Of a DNA stretch of 64,000 bases, positions 8,682 through 17,341 are shown piece by piece. Position 1 is the first letter of the stretch; the number at the start of each line of letters is the position of its first letter. Position numbers and translations under genes: made by a program. The DNA is from Stappia indica (GTDB lineage: Bacteria > Pseudomonadota > Alphaproteobacteria > Rhizobiales > Stappiaceae), in assembly GCF_001696535.1 (NCBI RefSeq), contig NZ_MBQE01000005.1, forward strand, positions 496,001-560,000, given 5' to 3'. Below the pieces are notes generated by a model. The model worked only from the letters and a program-made list of their open reading frames with translations, made no database searches and was not told the DNA's origin.

Positions 8682-10066
8682 TCGAGCGGATCCGCGCGAT
8701 CGCCGCCGGCAAGGGCTTTCAGAAGATCTTCTGGTCCCTGGTCAGCCGGGGCAGCAGCACGGTGCTGAGCTTCGCCCTGCTGTTCGTCGCCAGCCATGTG
8801 CTCGATACGAACGAGTACGGCCTCTACATCTTCCTCTTTTCGGTCGGCTCCTCGCTGGGCCTGATCGCGGTGTTCGGCCAGCAGGTCCTGCTGGTGAAGC
8901 ACTTCCGTCTGGCGACCCATGCGCGGGGGGAAACCAACCAGTCGCTCCTCTATTACAACGCTCTGTGGCTGGGCATCGGCTGCGGCGGCCAGCTGCTCGC
9001 CGCTCTTGTGATCTGGCTGTTGTCCGACCGGATTCCCTATCCGTACGACCACCTGCCCATCGCCTTGCTGTTCGGCGCGATCTTCACGCTCAGCGAATAC
9101 ATGCAGAGCTACTTCATCGTGCATGCGCGGATCGTGCTGGCCCTCGTGCCGCGCGAAAACCTCTGGCGCCTTCTGTCCTGTGCGGCTCTGGGCCTGCTGG
9201 CCTGGGCCGGCCTGCTGCAGACGGGTGCGGTCGCCATCGAGATCGTCACCGGCCTGCTCGCGCTGATGGTCGGCTACCAGTTCGTCCGTTTCGTTGCCCA
9301 TGAAGGGCTCGGCTTCCTGCATGCCCCCACTGCCCGCGCCGAGGTGCCCTCGCGCGAATGGCGGCGCGAGACGCTGACCTTTACAGCCAACGGGTTCTTT
9401 TCCTCCGCAGCGCTCTACTTCGAGACCATCCTGATCGGCATCGCCATCGGCCTCGACGTGGCGGCCTTCTATTTCGTCGCCACCCGCATCGCCTCCCTGT
9501 TGATTCTGCCGGTGCTGGCGATCGACACGGTCGGCGTGCCGCTGATCTCGGCCCGCTTCCAGGAGCGGGATCATGAAGGCGCGCAAAAGCTCGTCTCCAT
9601 GCTGTCGGCCGGCAGCTTCGCCCTCGCCCTCATCGGCGGCGTGGTGCTGTTCGTGATCGGCCCCTTCGTGCTGCATCTCTTCGACCCGTCCTTCGTCGAG
9701 CATTTCCCGGTGCTGGTGCTGCTGTCGATCGGGGCGATCGCCCATGCCTTCTTCGGGCCCGGCACCTGGCTGATGATGATCGGCGGCGGCGAGGCCTATC
9801 TGCTCAAGGCGCGCAGCGTGGTCTTCGTCGTCTATCTCGGCCTGCTCTTCGTGCTGGCCAGCCAGTTCGGGCCGGAAGGCGTTGCCATGGCGGGCGTGAT
9901 CGAGCTGGTGACGCTGCATCTGATCTCGCGGCGCTGGGTCCTGCGCCAGTGGAAGGTCGACAATGCCGCAACCTCCTTCCTCATGTTGCGGTGGCGCGCC
10001 AGACGGGCGCAGGCAGCACAGATGCGCGATCGGGCGCTGGAGGCAGGCGACAATGGCCGGTCGTAG
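8678..10066 (+). CDS. Wzx/GumJ-type oligosaccharide flippase
   Basis: This 462-residue polytopic membrane protein has about 12-14 predicted membrane segments, arranged as in the polysaccharide transporter branch of the MOP exporter superfamily. An early conserved stretch reads SRGSSTVLSFALLFVASHVL and is followed by EYGLYIFLFS, the usual Wzx N-terminal signature. It would flip undecaprenyl-diphosphate-linked repeat units to the periplasm for the Wzy-like polymerase. It is coupled to the preceding GT4 by an ATGA overlap and overlaps the GH5 gene start by 14 bases, so the four plus-strand genes from 7449 look like one operon. Confidence 0.87.
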   Translation: MIERIRAIAAGKGFQKIFWSLVSRGSSTVLSFALLFVASHVLDTNEYGLYIFLFSVGSSLGLIAVFGQQVLLVKHFRLATHARGETNQSLLYYNALWLGIGCGGQLLAALVIWLLSDRIPYPYDHLPIALLFGAIFTLSEYMQSYFIVHARIVLALVPRENLWRLLSCAALGLLAWAGLLQTGAVAIEIVTGLLALMVGYQFVRFVAHEGLGFLHAPTARAEVPSREWRRETLTFTANGFFSSAALYFETILIGIAIGLDVAAFYFVATRIASLLILPVLAIDTVGVPLISARFQERDHEGAQKLVSMLSAGSFALALIGGVVLFVIGPFVLHLFDPSFVEHFPVLVLLSIGAIAHAFFGPGTWLMMIGGGEAYLLKARSVVFVVYLGLLFVLASQFGPEGVAMAGVIELVTLHLISRRWVLRQWKVDNAATSFLMLRWRARRAQAAQMRDRALEAGDNGRS

Positions 10067-11105
10067 GGTCATCGCCGGCGGCGTGGTCGCCTCGCTGCTG
10101 CTGGCGTCTTCGCCGGCTGCCGCGGCCGAGTGCCTGCGCGGGGCCAATGCGGCCGGCGCCGAGTTCGGCGAGGTCCTGCCCGGCGAGTTCGGCCGCCACT
10201 ACATCTACCCCTCGGCCGAGACCCTGCGCTATCTGCGCTCCAAGGGCATGAACGTCATCCGCCTGCCGTTCCGCTGGGAGCGGCTGCAGAAGAAGCAGTT
10301 CGCCGAGTTCGACCAGGTCGAGCTCAAGCGCTTGCAGGAAACGGTCGCCACCGCCACCGGCCTCGGCATGACGGTGGTGCTCGATCCGAGCAATTTCGCC
10401 ATGTACTACCAGAAGAACATCGGCAGCGAGGATGTGCCCATCGAGGCCTTCGCCGACTTCTGGCGCCGGCTCGCGCCGCTCTTCGCCGGGCGCGACGACA
10501 TCATTTACCTGATCATGAACGAGCCCGCCTTCGTGACGGCGCAGCAGTGGTTGCCGGCGGCGAATGCGGCCATCGCCGAAGTGCGCAAGGCCGGCGCGGA
10601 CAACTTCCTTCTCGTGCCCGGCACGATCTGGACGGCCGCCGTGCACTGGTACGCGGATCAGGAAGGCGGCTCCAACGCCGAGGTGATGCGCGGCGTGGTC
10701 GACCCGATGAACCACTACGGTTTCGACATCCACCAGTATCTCGACGACGACTATTCCGGCACCAAGACCGCCTGCAACAAGGTGGACGAGGCGATTGCCG
10801 GGCTGGAGCGGGTTACCGCCTGGATGGAGGAAACCGGCAACCGCGCTTTCCTCGGCGAGTTCGGCGGCCATGCCCGCCCGGATTGCTACCGCGGCCTTGC
10901 CCGTGTCGTCAGCCTGCTGAACTCGCGCCCCGACATCTGGACCGGCTGGACGATCTGGGCCGCCGGCGATTGGTGGGGCGACTACCCGCTCTCGGTCCAG
11001 CCGCTGGAAGACGGCCTCGACCGGCCGCAGATGGTGGCGATCGAGCCGTTCATCGCCCGCAAGACACCGGAGGAGCGCTCGTGCGAGGCGCTGCGCCGTC
11101 GATGA
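10053..11105 (+). CDS. Secreted GH5 family glycoside hydrolase (endoglucanase-like)
   Basis: This 350-residue protein has a Sec signal peptide (basic start, hydrophobic core, Ala-rich cleavage zone near residue 24). The mature part has the GH5 (beta/alpha)8 pattern. An R-x-P-F-R-W strand lies near residue 75. The acid/base Glu sits in IMNEPAF, and the nucleophile Glu in FLGEFGG, followed by a Trp-rich WTIWAAGDWWG strand. The substrate is probably a beta-1,4-glucan backbone, consistent with a cellobiose-primed gum-type polymer. Glycanases in such operons commonly trim polymer or clear stalled chains from the periplasm. GGAGG lies 9 bases before ATG 10053. Confidence 0.88.
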   Translation: MAGRRVIAGGVVASLLLASSPAAAAECLRGANAAGAEFGEVLPGEFGRHYIYPSAETLRYLRSKGMNVIRLPFRWERLQKKQFAEFDQVELKRLQETVATATGLGMTVVLDPSNFAMYYQKNIGSEDVPIEAFADFWRRLAPLFAGRDDIIYLIMNEPAFVTAQQWLPAANAAIAEVRKAGADNFLLVPGTIWTAAVHWYADQEGGSNAEVMRGVVDPMNHYGFDIHQYLDDDYSGTKTACNKVDEAIAGLERVTAWMEETGNRAFLGEFGGHARPDCYRGLARVVSLLNSRPDIWTGWTIWAAGDWWGDYPLSVQPLEDGLDRPQMVAIEPFIARKTPEERSCEALRRR

Positions 11106-12904
11106 CAGGGCCGGCCCTCTCTGCGCGCATTCCGGTGGCCTTCGCCGGGACGGTCGGCCTGCTGGATCTGGCCGGCGGCGATGTCGGCGTGGTGATCTGC
11201 GAGCCCTGGGGCTACGAGGCGCAATGCGCCCGCCGTGCCCTGCGGGTCTTGTCCGACCGCCTGTCGGCGCTGGGCTGCCCGGTGCTGCGCTACGACCAGC
11301 CCGGCTCGGGCGATGCACTCGCCGCCGGTGCCGATATTGGCGGGCTCGCCCCGTTCGACGCCGCGCTGGCCGCTGCCTGCGAGACCCTGCTGCGCGGCAC
11401 CCGCGCCACCCGCGTCGTGCTGGTCGGCCTTGGTCTCGGTGCGGCCCTGTGCCTGCGCCATGCGGTCGCCCATCCCGACACCGTGGCCGGCCTCGTGCTG
11501 CTGGCGCCCCCGGCAAAGGGGCGCGTCTGGCTGCGGGAGTTGCAGGCCCGCGCCGTGATGATCGGCGAAGTCACCGGCTCGGCGCCTGCGCCCGGGCCCG
11601 GCGAAGCGCTGCGCATCGCCGGCCTGCCGATGTCCGAAGCGCTAGCTGCCGAGCTGCGCGCGCTCGACCTGACCGTGCTCGATCACATGCCCGCCTGTCC
11701 GGTGCTGGCACTGGCGCGCGAGGGGCGCGCCGCGGAAGGGACCTTGTGCGAGGTGCTTGCCGCCGCCACCGGGGGGGAAGCCGGCATCATGGCCGGCTAC
11801 GACGAACTGATGACCGACCCGACCGGCTCTCTCGTGCCGGAGGCGGATTTCGCCCGCATCCTGTCCTGGGTGCAGCGCCTGTTGCCGCAGGCTGGTGCCG
11901 CCACCGCTGCTGTCGCCACCGCTGCCGCCGATGGTGCGGCAGTGCTGCCTGCCGCCCGGCTCGCCGGTCCCGCTTTTGCGGAAACCCTCTGCCTCTTCGG
12001 CCCGCAGGATGCGATGGCCGGCGTCTGGTGTGCGCCGTCTCGGCCCGATCCGCAGGCGCTTCCGGTGATCCTGCTCAATGCCGGCGGCAATCCGCGCGCT
12101 GGCTGGGCGCGCGGCGGCGTGGAGCTTGCGCGCGCACTTGCTGCAGCGGGCATCGCCTCCTTCCGCTTCGACATTGCCGATATCGGCGACAGCCGGCCAC
12201 TCCCCGACGGGCCGGAGGTGGTCCACTATCATGCGGGCCTGCCGGCGCAGCTCTCCTCCGCCATCGATCTCTGCGAGGCGATGGGCGGCGGCAGCCGCGT
12301 CGTGGTCACGGGCAATTGCGGCGGCGCCTATCTCGCGCTCAACGGGGCGCTTGCCGACACGCGCATTGCCCATGTGGTCGCGGTCAATCTTCAGCGCTTC
12401 CTGTGGGATCCGCGCGACGACGTTGCCGAGGTGCTCCGCTTCGGCCACAGCTCGGCGAGCGAATACGGCCGCAAGCTGTTTGACCCCAGCAAGTGGAAGC
12501 GGGTTCTGGCGGGCAAGTCCGACCCGTTCGGCATCCTGCGCAGCCTTGCGGTGCGGGCCTGGCGGCAGGGCGAGCGGCGTCTTGCGCCCTGGCTCTTCGG
12601 CCTGGCGCCGTTCTCGCGGCTCTATCGTCAGGTGCACGCCAATCTGGCGGCGCTGGCGCTGCGCGGCGTTGCCATCGTCCTGGTCTTCAGCGAGGGCGAC
12701 CCGGGCCTGGCGCAGCTCGACACGTTCTTCGGCGAAGGCTGGAAGCGCCTTGCCGCCTATCCGAATGTCGACGTCGTCATGATCCCCGATGCCGACCACA
12801 ACCTCACGCCCGAGGCTGCTCGTCTCGCGCTGCGCGAGCAGGTGATCGGCGCGGCCCTCGCCGAAACCTCGAGCGAAGCGCCGGGCGCTCAGCCCGCCGC
12901 GTAA
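11102..12904 (+). CDS. Tandem alpha/beta hydrolase (two domains), exosortase-hydrolase-like
   Basis: This 600-residue protein contains two alpha/beta-hydrolase-like halves. The first (about 1-260) resembles hydrolases linked to exosortase/EPS loci. Its nucleophile elbow reads GLGLGA, so the GxSxG serine is missing. The second half (about 300-600) has a GNCGGA elbow with cysteine at the nucleophile position, a plausible acid in SEGDPG and a histidine in DADHNL, so it could be a dienelactone-hydrolase-like Cys enzyme. The gene overlaps the GH5 gene by ATGA and is the last of the plus-strand EPS operon. It may edit acyl decorations of the polymer, but that is inference. Its 3' end overlaps the opposite GH2 gene by 16 bases. 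Confidence 0.72.
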   Translation: MTGPALSARIPVAFAGTVGLLDLAGGDVGVVICEPWGYEAQCARRALRVLSDRLSALGCPVLRYDQPGSGDALAAGADIGGLAPFDAALAAACETLLRGTRATRVVLVGLGLGAALCLRHAVAHPDTVAGLVLLAPPAKGRVWLRELQARAVMIGEVTGSAPAPGPGEALRIAGLPMSEALAAELRALDLTVLDHMPACPVLALAREGRAAEGTLCEVLAAATGGEAGIMAGYDELMTDPTGSLVPEADFARILSWVQRLLPQAGAATAAVATAAADGAAVLPAARLAGPAFAETLCLFGPQDAMAGVWCAPSRPDPQALPVILLNAGGNPRAGWARGGVELARALAAAGIASFRFDIADIGDSRPLPDGPEVVHYHAGLPAQLSSAIDLCEAMGGGSRVVVTGNCGGAYLALNGALADTRIAHVVAVNLQRFLWDPRDDVAEVLRFGHSSASEYGRKLFDPSKWKRVLAGKSDPFGILRSLAVRAWRQGERRLAPWLFGLAPFSRLYRQVHANLAALALRGVAIVLVFSEGDPGLAQLDTFFGEGWKRLAAYPNVDVVMIPDADHNLTPEAARLALREQVIGAALAETSSEAPGAQPAA

Positions 12905-15366
12905 GGTACCGGCTGCCCGCCGAGCGGCAGTACGACGCCCTGCGGCCTGGCATCGGCGGCCGCACCCGGCCTCCGGCGCAGCGTCACTGTCTTCACATGC
13001 CCCGGCGCCAGGTGGAACCAGTTGTCGAGCGGCAGAAACGCCTCGTCGCGGATCGATACGCTCTGCGCGATCCGGTCGCTTGAAAGCTGCAGGCACCAGC
13101 TTCCGTCCGGCAGTGGCACCGTCTCGGCGACGATCTTCGCCCCGCGCGCCGACGCCTTGCGCCCGAGCGGAAAATGAAAGGCCTCATCCAGCACCGCACC
13201 CGTTTCGGGATCGAGCACCCGCACATGCACGCAGTCATGCGAGGGCGGGCCGAAGCGGAAGGCATAGGTCGTGTCGAAAAAGGCGCCGATCAGCTCCGTT
13301 GCCGGCAGGCTTTCGCTGCCATGGGCGGGCATCTCCATCACCTTCGCGCCGCTCGCCACCGGCATCTGCCCTTCGCGCAAGCACGCGATCTCGATCCGCA
13401 GCGCCCGCGCGACGGGCGTATCGTTCTGCAGGTGGATATCCAGCCCGTTGGTGCCTTCGTCGGTCACCGTCAGGCGCAGCGGCGCAAACGCCCGGCGCAA
13501 CCCGTGCCAGGCGGATTTCGGCGTGCCGTCGCTGCCGACCACGCCCCAGCCGGCGCCCGGAATCAGGTCCTGGAAGGTCCACACAAGCGCGCCGCCGCAG
13601 CCCGATCCCTTGCGCCGCCATTCCGCGAAGGTTGTCTCCATCACCTCGGCCACGGCCGCCCGGCCCTGGTCGAGATAGGAAGCCGGATCGCCGTAGCGCA
13701 GGTCGAGCGGATCGGTGCCGTAGAGCTCGCGCACATAGTGGTCGCGCACATCCTCGAAGTCCCAGCCGACATCCCGGTCGCGCGGCACGCCGCGCTTCCA
13801 GTCCGGGTGATGGCACGGCGCGGTTTCGGAGACGGCACCGGGCTCCGCCACGTTGGAAAAGGCGAGGCATTCGCCGGCAAAGCGGACATTCGCCCGCCTT
13901 GCATCCTCCAGCGGCCGGCGATAGGCGCCGACGCCGTAGTAATGGGCAATGCCTGCATTGGGCGAAAAGGGCATGGCCCCGCCGCTCGGCGAGTTCGGCA
14001 CATAGGGCACGTCGGGCCGCGCGCTTGCCGCCGCGCCCGGCAGGATCTCCTCGGTCAAGGCTCCGCGCCAGCGTTCCTCGGGCAGGCCCATCATCGCGCC
14101 CTGCTGGTGCATTTCGCTGCCGCCGCAGACGACCGCGAGCGATGGCGAGGCGCTTGTGCTACCCAGCAGGTCCGAGGTTTCCCGGGCGACTTTCGCCGCG
14201 AAGTCCGGGTCGCTCGCCGGATAGTCGAAATTGGCGAAGGGCAGGTCCTGCCACACGAGAATGCCGAGCTCGTCGCACAGCTCGAAGAAGGCGGGGCTTT
14301 CCGGCGCCATCGTTCCGCCGATGCGCAGCATGTTCATGTGCGCCTCGCGCGCCAGCTCCAGCCACGGGCGATAGGCATCAACGGTGCCGGGCAGGGCGCA
14401 GACGTCGGCGCTGGTCCACACCGCGCCGCGGCAGAACACCGGCACGCCGTTGACGATGAGGCCGAACCCGTTGCCGTCCGGACCCCGGTCCACCTCGATC
14501 CGCCGGAAGCCGGTGCGGGCCAGCAGCACCTCGCGCCCCTCGCAGGCCAGCCGGACGTCGTGCAGGGCGGGCGCGCCGTGGGTATGCGGCCACCAGGGGG
14601 CGATGCCGGGAAGGTCGAGCGTCGCGGCAAGCTTGCCATCGGCCTGCTCTGCCAGCGGCGCCTCGATGCCGGCACAAGCGATGCGTGCGCCTGGCGCAAG
14701 CCCGTCGCCGGGTCGCAGCGAAACGGTCAGCCGTCCGGTGCCGTCCTCGCTAAGAGCGGTGCGGACGGAAAGGTCTTGCAGCAGCACATCGGAGCGAGCG
14801 GTGAGCGTCACTCCTCGCCAGGGGCCGACCGCATGCACGTTCGGGCACCAGCCCGGCATGTGGCCGAGCAGCGTGGTGCGGACCATCCTCAGGCCCGGTT
14901 CGTCGGCAAGGCGCGTGCGCCAGCGGGCGCGCGGTCCCTTGCGGGCAAAGTACGGCGTCAGCGCGCGAAAGCAGAACACGAGCTCCGCCGGCTCCTCGAG
15001 GTCGAGCTCGACCTGAAGCGGCTGATACATGCTGTCGGAGGTCAGCAGCGGCGCATCGCCGATCCACGCTTCGCAGACCGTCGCCAGCCCGTCGCAGCGC
15101 AAGACATGCGTGCCGGGCTTGCTCGGCGCGATCCGGCAGCGATACCAGACGTCCTTGTCGTGCAGCGGCGTCGGCGCCTCGCGAGAGAAGCGGCCGGCCG
15201 CCTCCAGCGCGGCCGCTGCCGTTCCCGGCACCTCGGCCGGCACCCAGTCTGCCTCGGCGTTCAGGTCCGCGGGTGTCGTCCAGGCATCGGCCGGCGTGAC
15301 GCAGAGCTGCCAGTCGGCGCCGGCAAGACGGTTTGCGGCCTCGGGGAGGGTGGCAAGGTCGATCAT
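12889..15366 (-). CDS. Glycoside hydrolase family 2, beta-mannosidase-like
   Basis: This cytoplasmic protein of about 825 residues has the GH2 layout: an N-terminal jelly-roll (DVWYRC, then LATVCEAWIGD), Ig-like domains, and a TIM barrel from about residue 330. The barrel contains NMLRIGGTM, LVWQDLPFANFDYP and VCGGSEMHQQ, where Glu is the likely acid/base. A later FAGECLAFS holds a candidate nucleophile. No signal peptide is visible. It is the last gene of the operon that starts with a carrier protein at 18780, 40 bases after the DUF1839 gene. A sugar hydrolase there suggests that the product of the aminoacyl-carrier pathway is, or contains, a glycoside. Activity on mannosides is only the family default. 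Confidence 0.82.
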   Translation of the reverse strand: MIDLATLPEAANRLAGADWQLCVTPADAWTTPADLNAEADWVPAEVPGTAAAALEAAGRFSREAPTPLHDKDVWYRCRIAPSKPGTHVLRCDGLATVCEAWIGDAPLLTSDSMYQPLQVELDLEEPAELVFCFRALTPYFARKGPRARWRTRLADEPGLRMVRTTLLGHMPGWCPNVHAVGPWRGVTLTARSDVLLQDLSVRTALSEDGTGRLTVSLRPGDGLAPGARIACAGIEAPLAEQADGKLAATLDLPGIAPWWPHTHGAPALHDVRLACEGREVLLARTGFRRIEVDRGPDGNGFGLIVNGVPVFCRGAVWTSADVCALPGTVDAYRPWLELAREAHMNMLRIGGTMAPESPAFFELCDELGILVWQDLPFANFDYPASDPDFAAKVARETSDLLGSTSASPSLAVVCGGSEMHQQGAMMGLPEERWRGALTEEILPGAAASARPDVPYVPNSPSGGAMPFSPNAGIAHYYGVGAYRRPLEDARRANVRFAGECLAFSNVAEPGAVSETAPCHHPDWKRGVPRDRDVGWDFEDVRDHYVRELYGTDPLDLRYGDPASYLDQGRAAVAEVMETTFAEWRRKGSGCGGALVWTFQDLIPGAGWGVVGSDGTPKSAWHGLRRAFAPLRLTVTDEGTNGLDIHLQNDTPVARALRIEIACLREGQMPVASGAKVMEMPAHGSESLPATELIGAFFDTTYAFRFGPPSHDCVHVRVLDPETGAVLDEAFHFPLGRKASARGAKIVAETVPLPDGSWCLQLSSDRIAQSVSIRDEAFLPLDNWFHLAPGHVKTVTLRRRPGAAADARPQGVVLPLGGQPVPYAAG

Positions 15367-15406
15367 CTGGCTCCCCGATATCGGGTCTGGCCGCACCGTG
15401 TGCGCG

Positions 15407-16414
15407 TCACGCGGCGAGCATGCGCAGGCGTGCGGGGAGTTTCTCTTCCAGCCCCGCCATCAGCGTATCCCAGGCCGTGGCCGCAGGCGTCAAGGCCTCG
15501 CCGAGACCGGCGAAACGCTTGCGTGCCAGCGCTCGCGCCAGCTGAAACTGTAGCGTCTTGCAGCATTCGGAGATCGCGCGCGCAGCCTGCGCCTCCGCCG
15601 CAAGGCTGTCGTCCTCGGCAAGCCAGTCGAGATGGCTTGCTGCCAGCTCGAAATTGGCGCCTGCTTGGCGCAGAGTGTTGAACGCGTATTTGTGGAAGGC
15701 CTCGAAGGGCCGCTCCGACAGCGCCTCGATCTCGGCCGCAAAGCCGGATGCATAGGCGGCGAAGGGATTGTCCTTCGGCCGCCGCGCCAGATGTCCGGCG
15801 AGCAGCTTCCACGCGATCTCGCGCGGATTGCCGGCCGGGGAAGCGTCGGGCGCCGTCTCGGGGAATTTCGCGAATTCGGTATAGGGCAGGAAGGGCAGGG
15901 GCTGCGCATGCGCGCCGCGCTGGAATACCCCGTCGAAATCCTCGCCCTCCAGTTCGAAGAAGCCGGCATTGTGGAAGTAGCGCAGCCGCTTGGCGTCCTG
16001 GTCCAGCGCGGTGATCGCGACCGTCGTCTTGCCGTGCTCGATGCGGTAGCTGACGCCCTGCGTGTCGGGCAGGAAATAGCTGTCCACCTCGACGAGGCAC
16101 AGCCGGCCGCGGGCGATCTGCGTCGCCACATGCTGCTCGACCGGCTCGAAGACCGCCAGTTCCGTGGCGCGGATGCCGTACAGGGTTTCAAGATCCTCCA
16201 GCGGCACCTTGAAGAAGGTGAACTGGTCGCCCTCGAAATCCTGCGTCACGGTGAAGCCGAGCATCGCCTCCACCGGCAGGCCGAGCGCATGCAGCACCTC
16301 GATCCACAGGTCGACATAGCAGTTGGTCTCCGGCCACATCCGGCCTGCGTCGTGCAGGGGATGCGGCCGGTAGCCGTCGGCCCGGAGGGCGGCGAGCCTG
16401 TCGAACGCGGGCAT
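15407..16414 (-). CDS. DUF1839 family protein
   Basis: This 335-residue soluble protein matches the DUF1839 family, to my knowledge found beside amino acid:[carrier protein] ligases. Recognisable stretches are RMWPETNCYVDLWIE near residue 25 (conserved Asn-Cys-Tyr), a DFEGDQFTFFK strand near 60 and a V-D-S-Y-F-L-P-D-T-Q-G stretch near 105. The Cys-Tyr-Asp near the start and the acid/His residues that follow recall papain-like or transglutaminase-like folds, so it could be an acyltransferase that takes the aminoacyl group off the carrier. That is a guess. It starts 2 bases after the ligase stop, so it is translationally coupled. Confidence 0.8.
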   Translation of the reverse strand: MPAFDRLAALRADGYRPHPLHDAGRMWPETNCYVDLWIEVLHALGLPVEAMLGFTVTQDFEGDQFTFFKVPLEDLETLYGIRATELAVFEPVEQHVATQIARGRLCLVEVDSYFLPDTQGVSYRIEHGKTTVAITALDQDAKRLRYFHNAGFFELEGEDFDGVFQRGAHAQPLPFLPYTEFAKFPETAPDASPAGNPREIAWKLLAGHLARRPKDNPFAAYASGFAAEIEALSERPFEAFHKYAFNTLRQAGANFELAASHLDWLAEDDSLAAEAQAARAISECCKTLQFQLARALARKRFAGLGEALTPAATAWDTLMAGLEEKLPARLRMLAA

Positions 16415-16416
16415 GG

Positions 16417-17328
16417 TCAGCCCCACAGCGCCTTGCGCACGTCCGCCGGCCAGTCGGCCGTGTCCAGCCCGTGGCGGGCGAACAGCGCCAGCGTGATCCG
16501 CTCCAGGCCGAAGCCGACGCAGGCCGTGTGGGCGGTCTCGCCGTCGGCGGTCGTCAGGCCCCAGGTCGTGCCGAAATGGTCCTGGTGGTAATTGAAGCTG
16601 AGGCAGGCGGTCTTGTTGGCCGACGAGGTCACCGGGATCAGCAGCTCGAACTTCAGCTTCTGCTCGCGCTGGCTGTTGCCCATCATCTTGCCGGCGCGGC
16701 CGAAGAACGGATCGTTCGCCGTGTCCAGCTCGACATCGAGACCAACGGCGGCGATCAGCTTCTGCCCGCGCTCCATCCAGTCCTCGCGGAATTCCATCAC
16801 CTGGTCCGGCGTGCCCATGCGCACGAACTCGCGCATGCGGAACAGCTGCATGCGCGCCGGGTCCTTGGACGGCTCGTGGCGGAAGCAGTAGGACTGCAGG
16901 TCGAACAGCCCGCCGCCCGCCGGCAGCGGTCCGCGCTTGGCCACCACCGGATAGAGCGGGTAGCAGGCGGCCGGCGTCAGCACCACGTCGGTGGCCTTCT
17001 GCCCTTCCGTCCAGTCGCCGCCCTCGGCGATGCACTGCAGCAGGTTCATGTGATCGAGCTCGCAGCCGCAGAAGCTGTGCACCGTGCCGGCCAGCTGCGG
17101 GAAGCTCTTCATGTAGCCCGAACCTTCGAAATGCTTGCGGTTCATGCCCGGCGGGAAGCGGATCACCTCCGGGCGCGCGTCCGCCGGCGCATGGGCGTCG
17201 ATCAGCTTCTCGAAGCGCGCGATCACGTCTTCGAACGTGCCGCTGCGGCCGTACAGGCCGTCGATGCCGGTGTCGATCAGCAGGCCGGCGTCGAGCAGCC
17301 GGTCGAGCAGCGAGCTCTGCATATCCAT
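16417..17328 (-). CDS. Amino acid:[carrier protein] ligase (SerRS-like)
   Basis: This 303-residue protein resembles a seryl-tRNA synthetase catalytic core without a tRNA-binding arm. The family, characterised in Bradyrhizobium, Agrobacterium and Methylibium, activates a small amino acid (Gly or Ala) with ATP and loads it on a 4'-phosphopantetheine carrier protein. Class II motif 2 is visible as [20 protein letters not shown] (residues about 149-168). Motif 3 is [12 protein letters not shown] (about 272-283). C122, E167 and C270 are spaced like the zinc ligands of archaeal-type SerRS. ATG 17328 follows a strong GGAGGG; an upstream ATG at 17349 is possible. The carrier protein is encoded two genes upstream. 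Confidence 0.9.
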   Translation of the reverse strand: MDMQSSLLDRLLDAGLLIDTGIDGLYGRSGTFEDVIARFEKLIDAHAPADARPEVIRFPPGMNRKHFEGSGYMKSFPQLAGTVHSFCGCELDHMNLLQCIAEGGDWTEGQKATDVVLTPAACYPLYPVVAKRGPLPAGGGLFDLQSYCFRHEPSKDPARMQLFRMREFVRMGTPDQVMEFREDWMERGQKLIAAVGLDVELDTANDPFFGRAGKMMGNSQREQKLKFELLIPVTSSANKTACLSFNYHQDHFGTTWGLTTADGETAHTACVGFGLERITLALFARHGLDTADWPADVRKALWG

Positions 17329-17341
17329 GGTTCCCTCCCGA

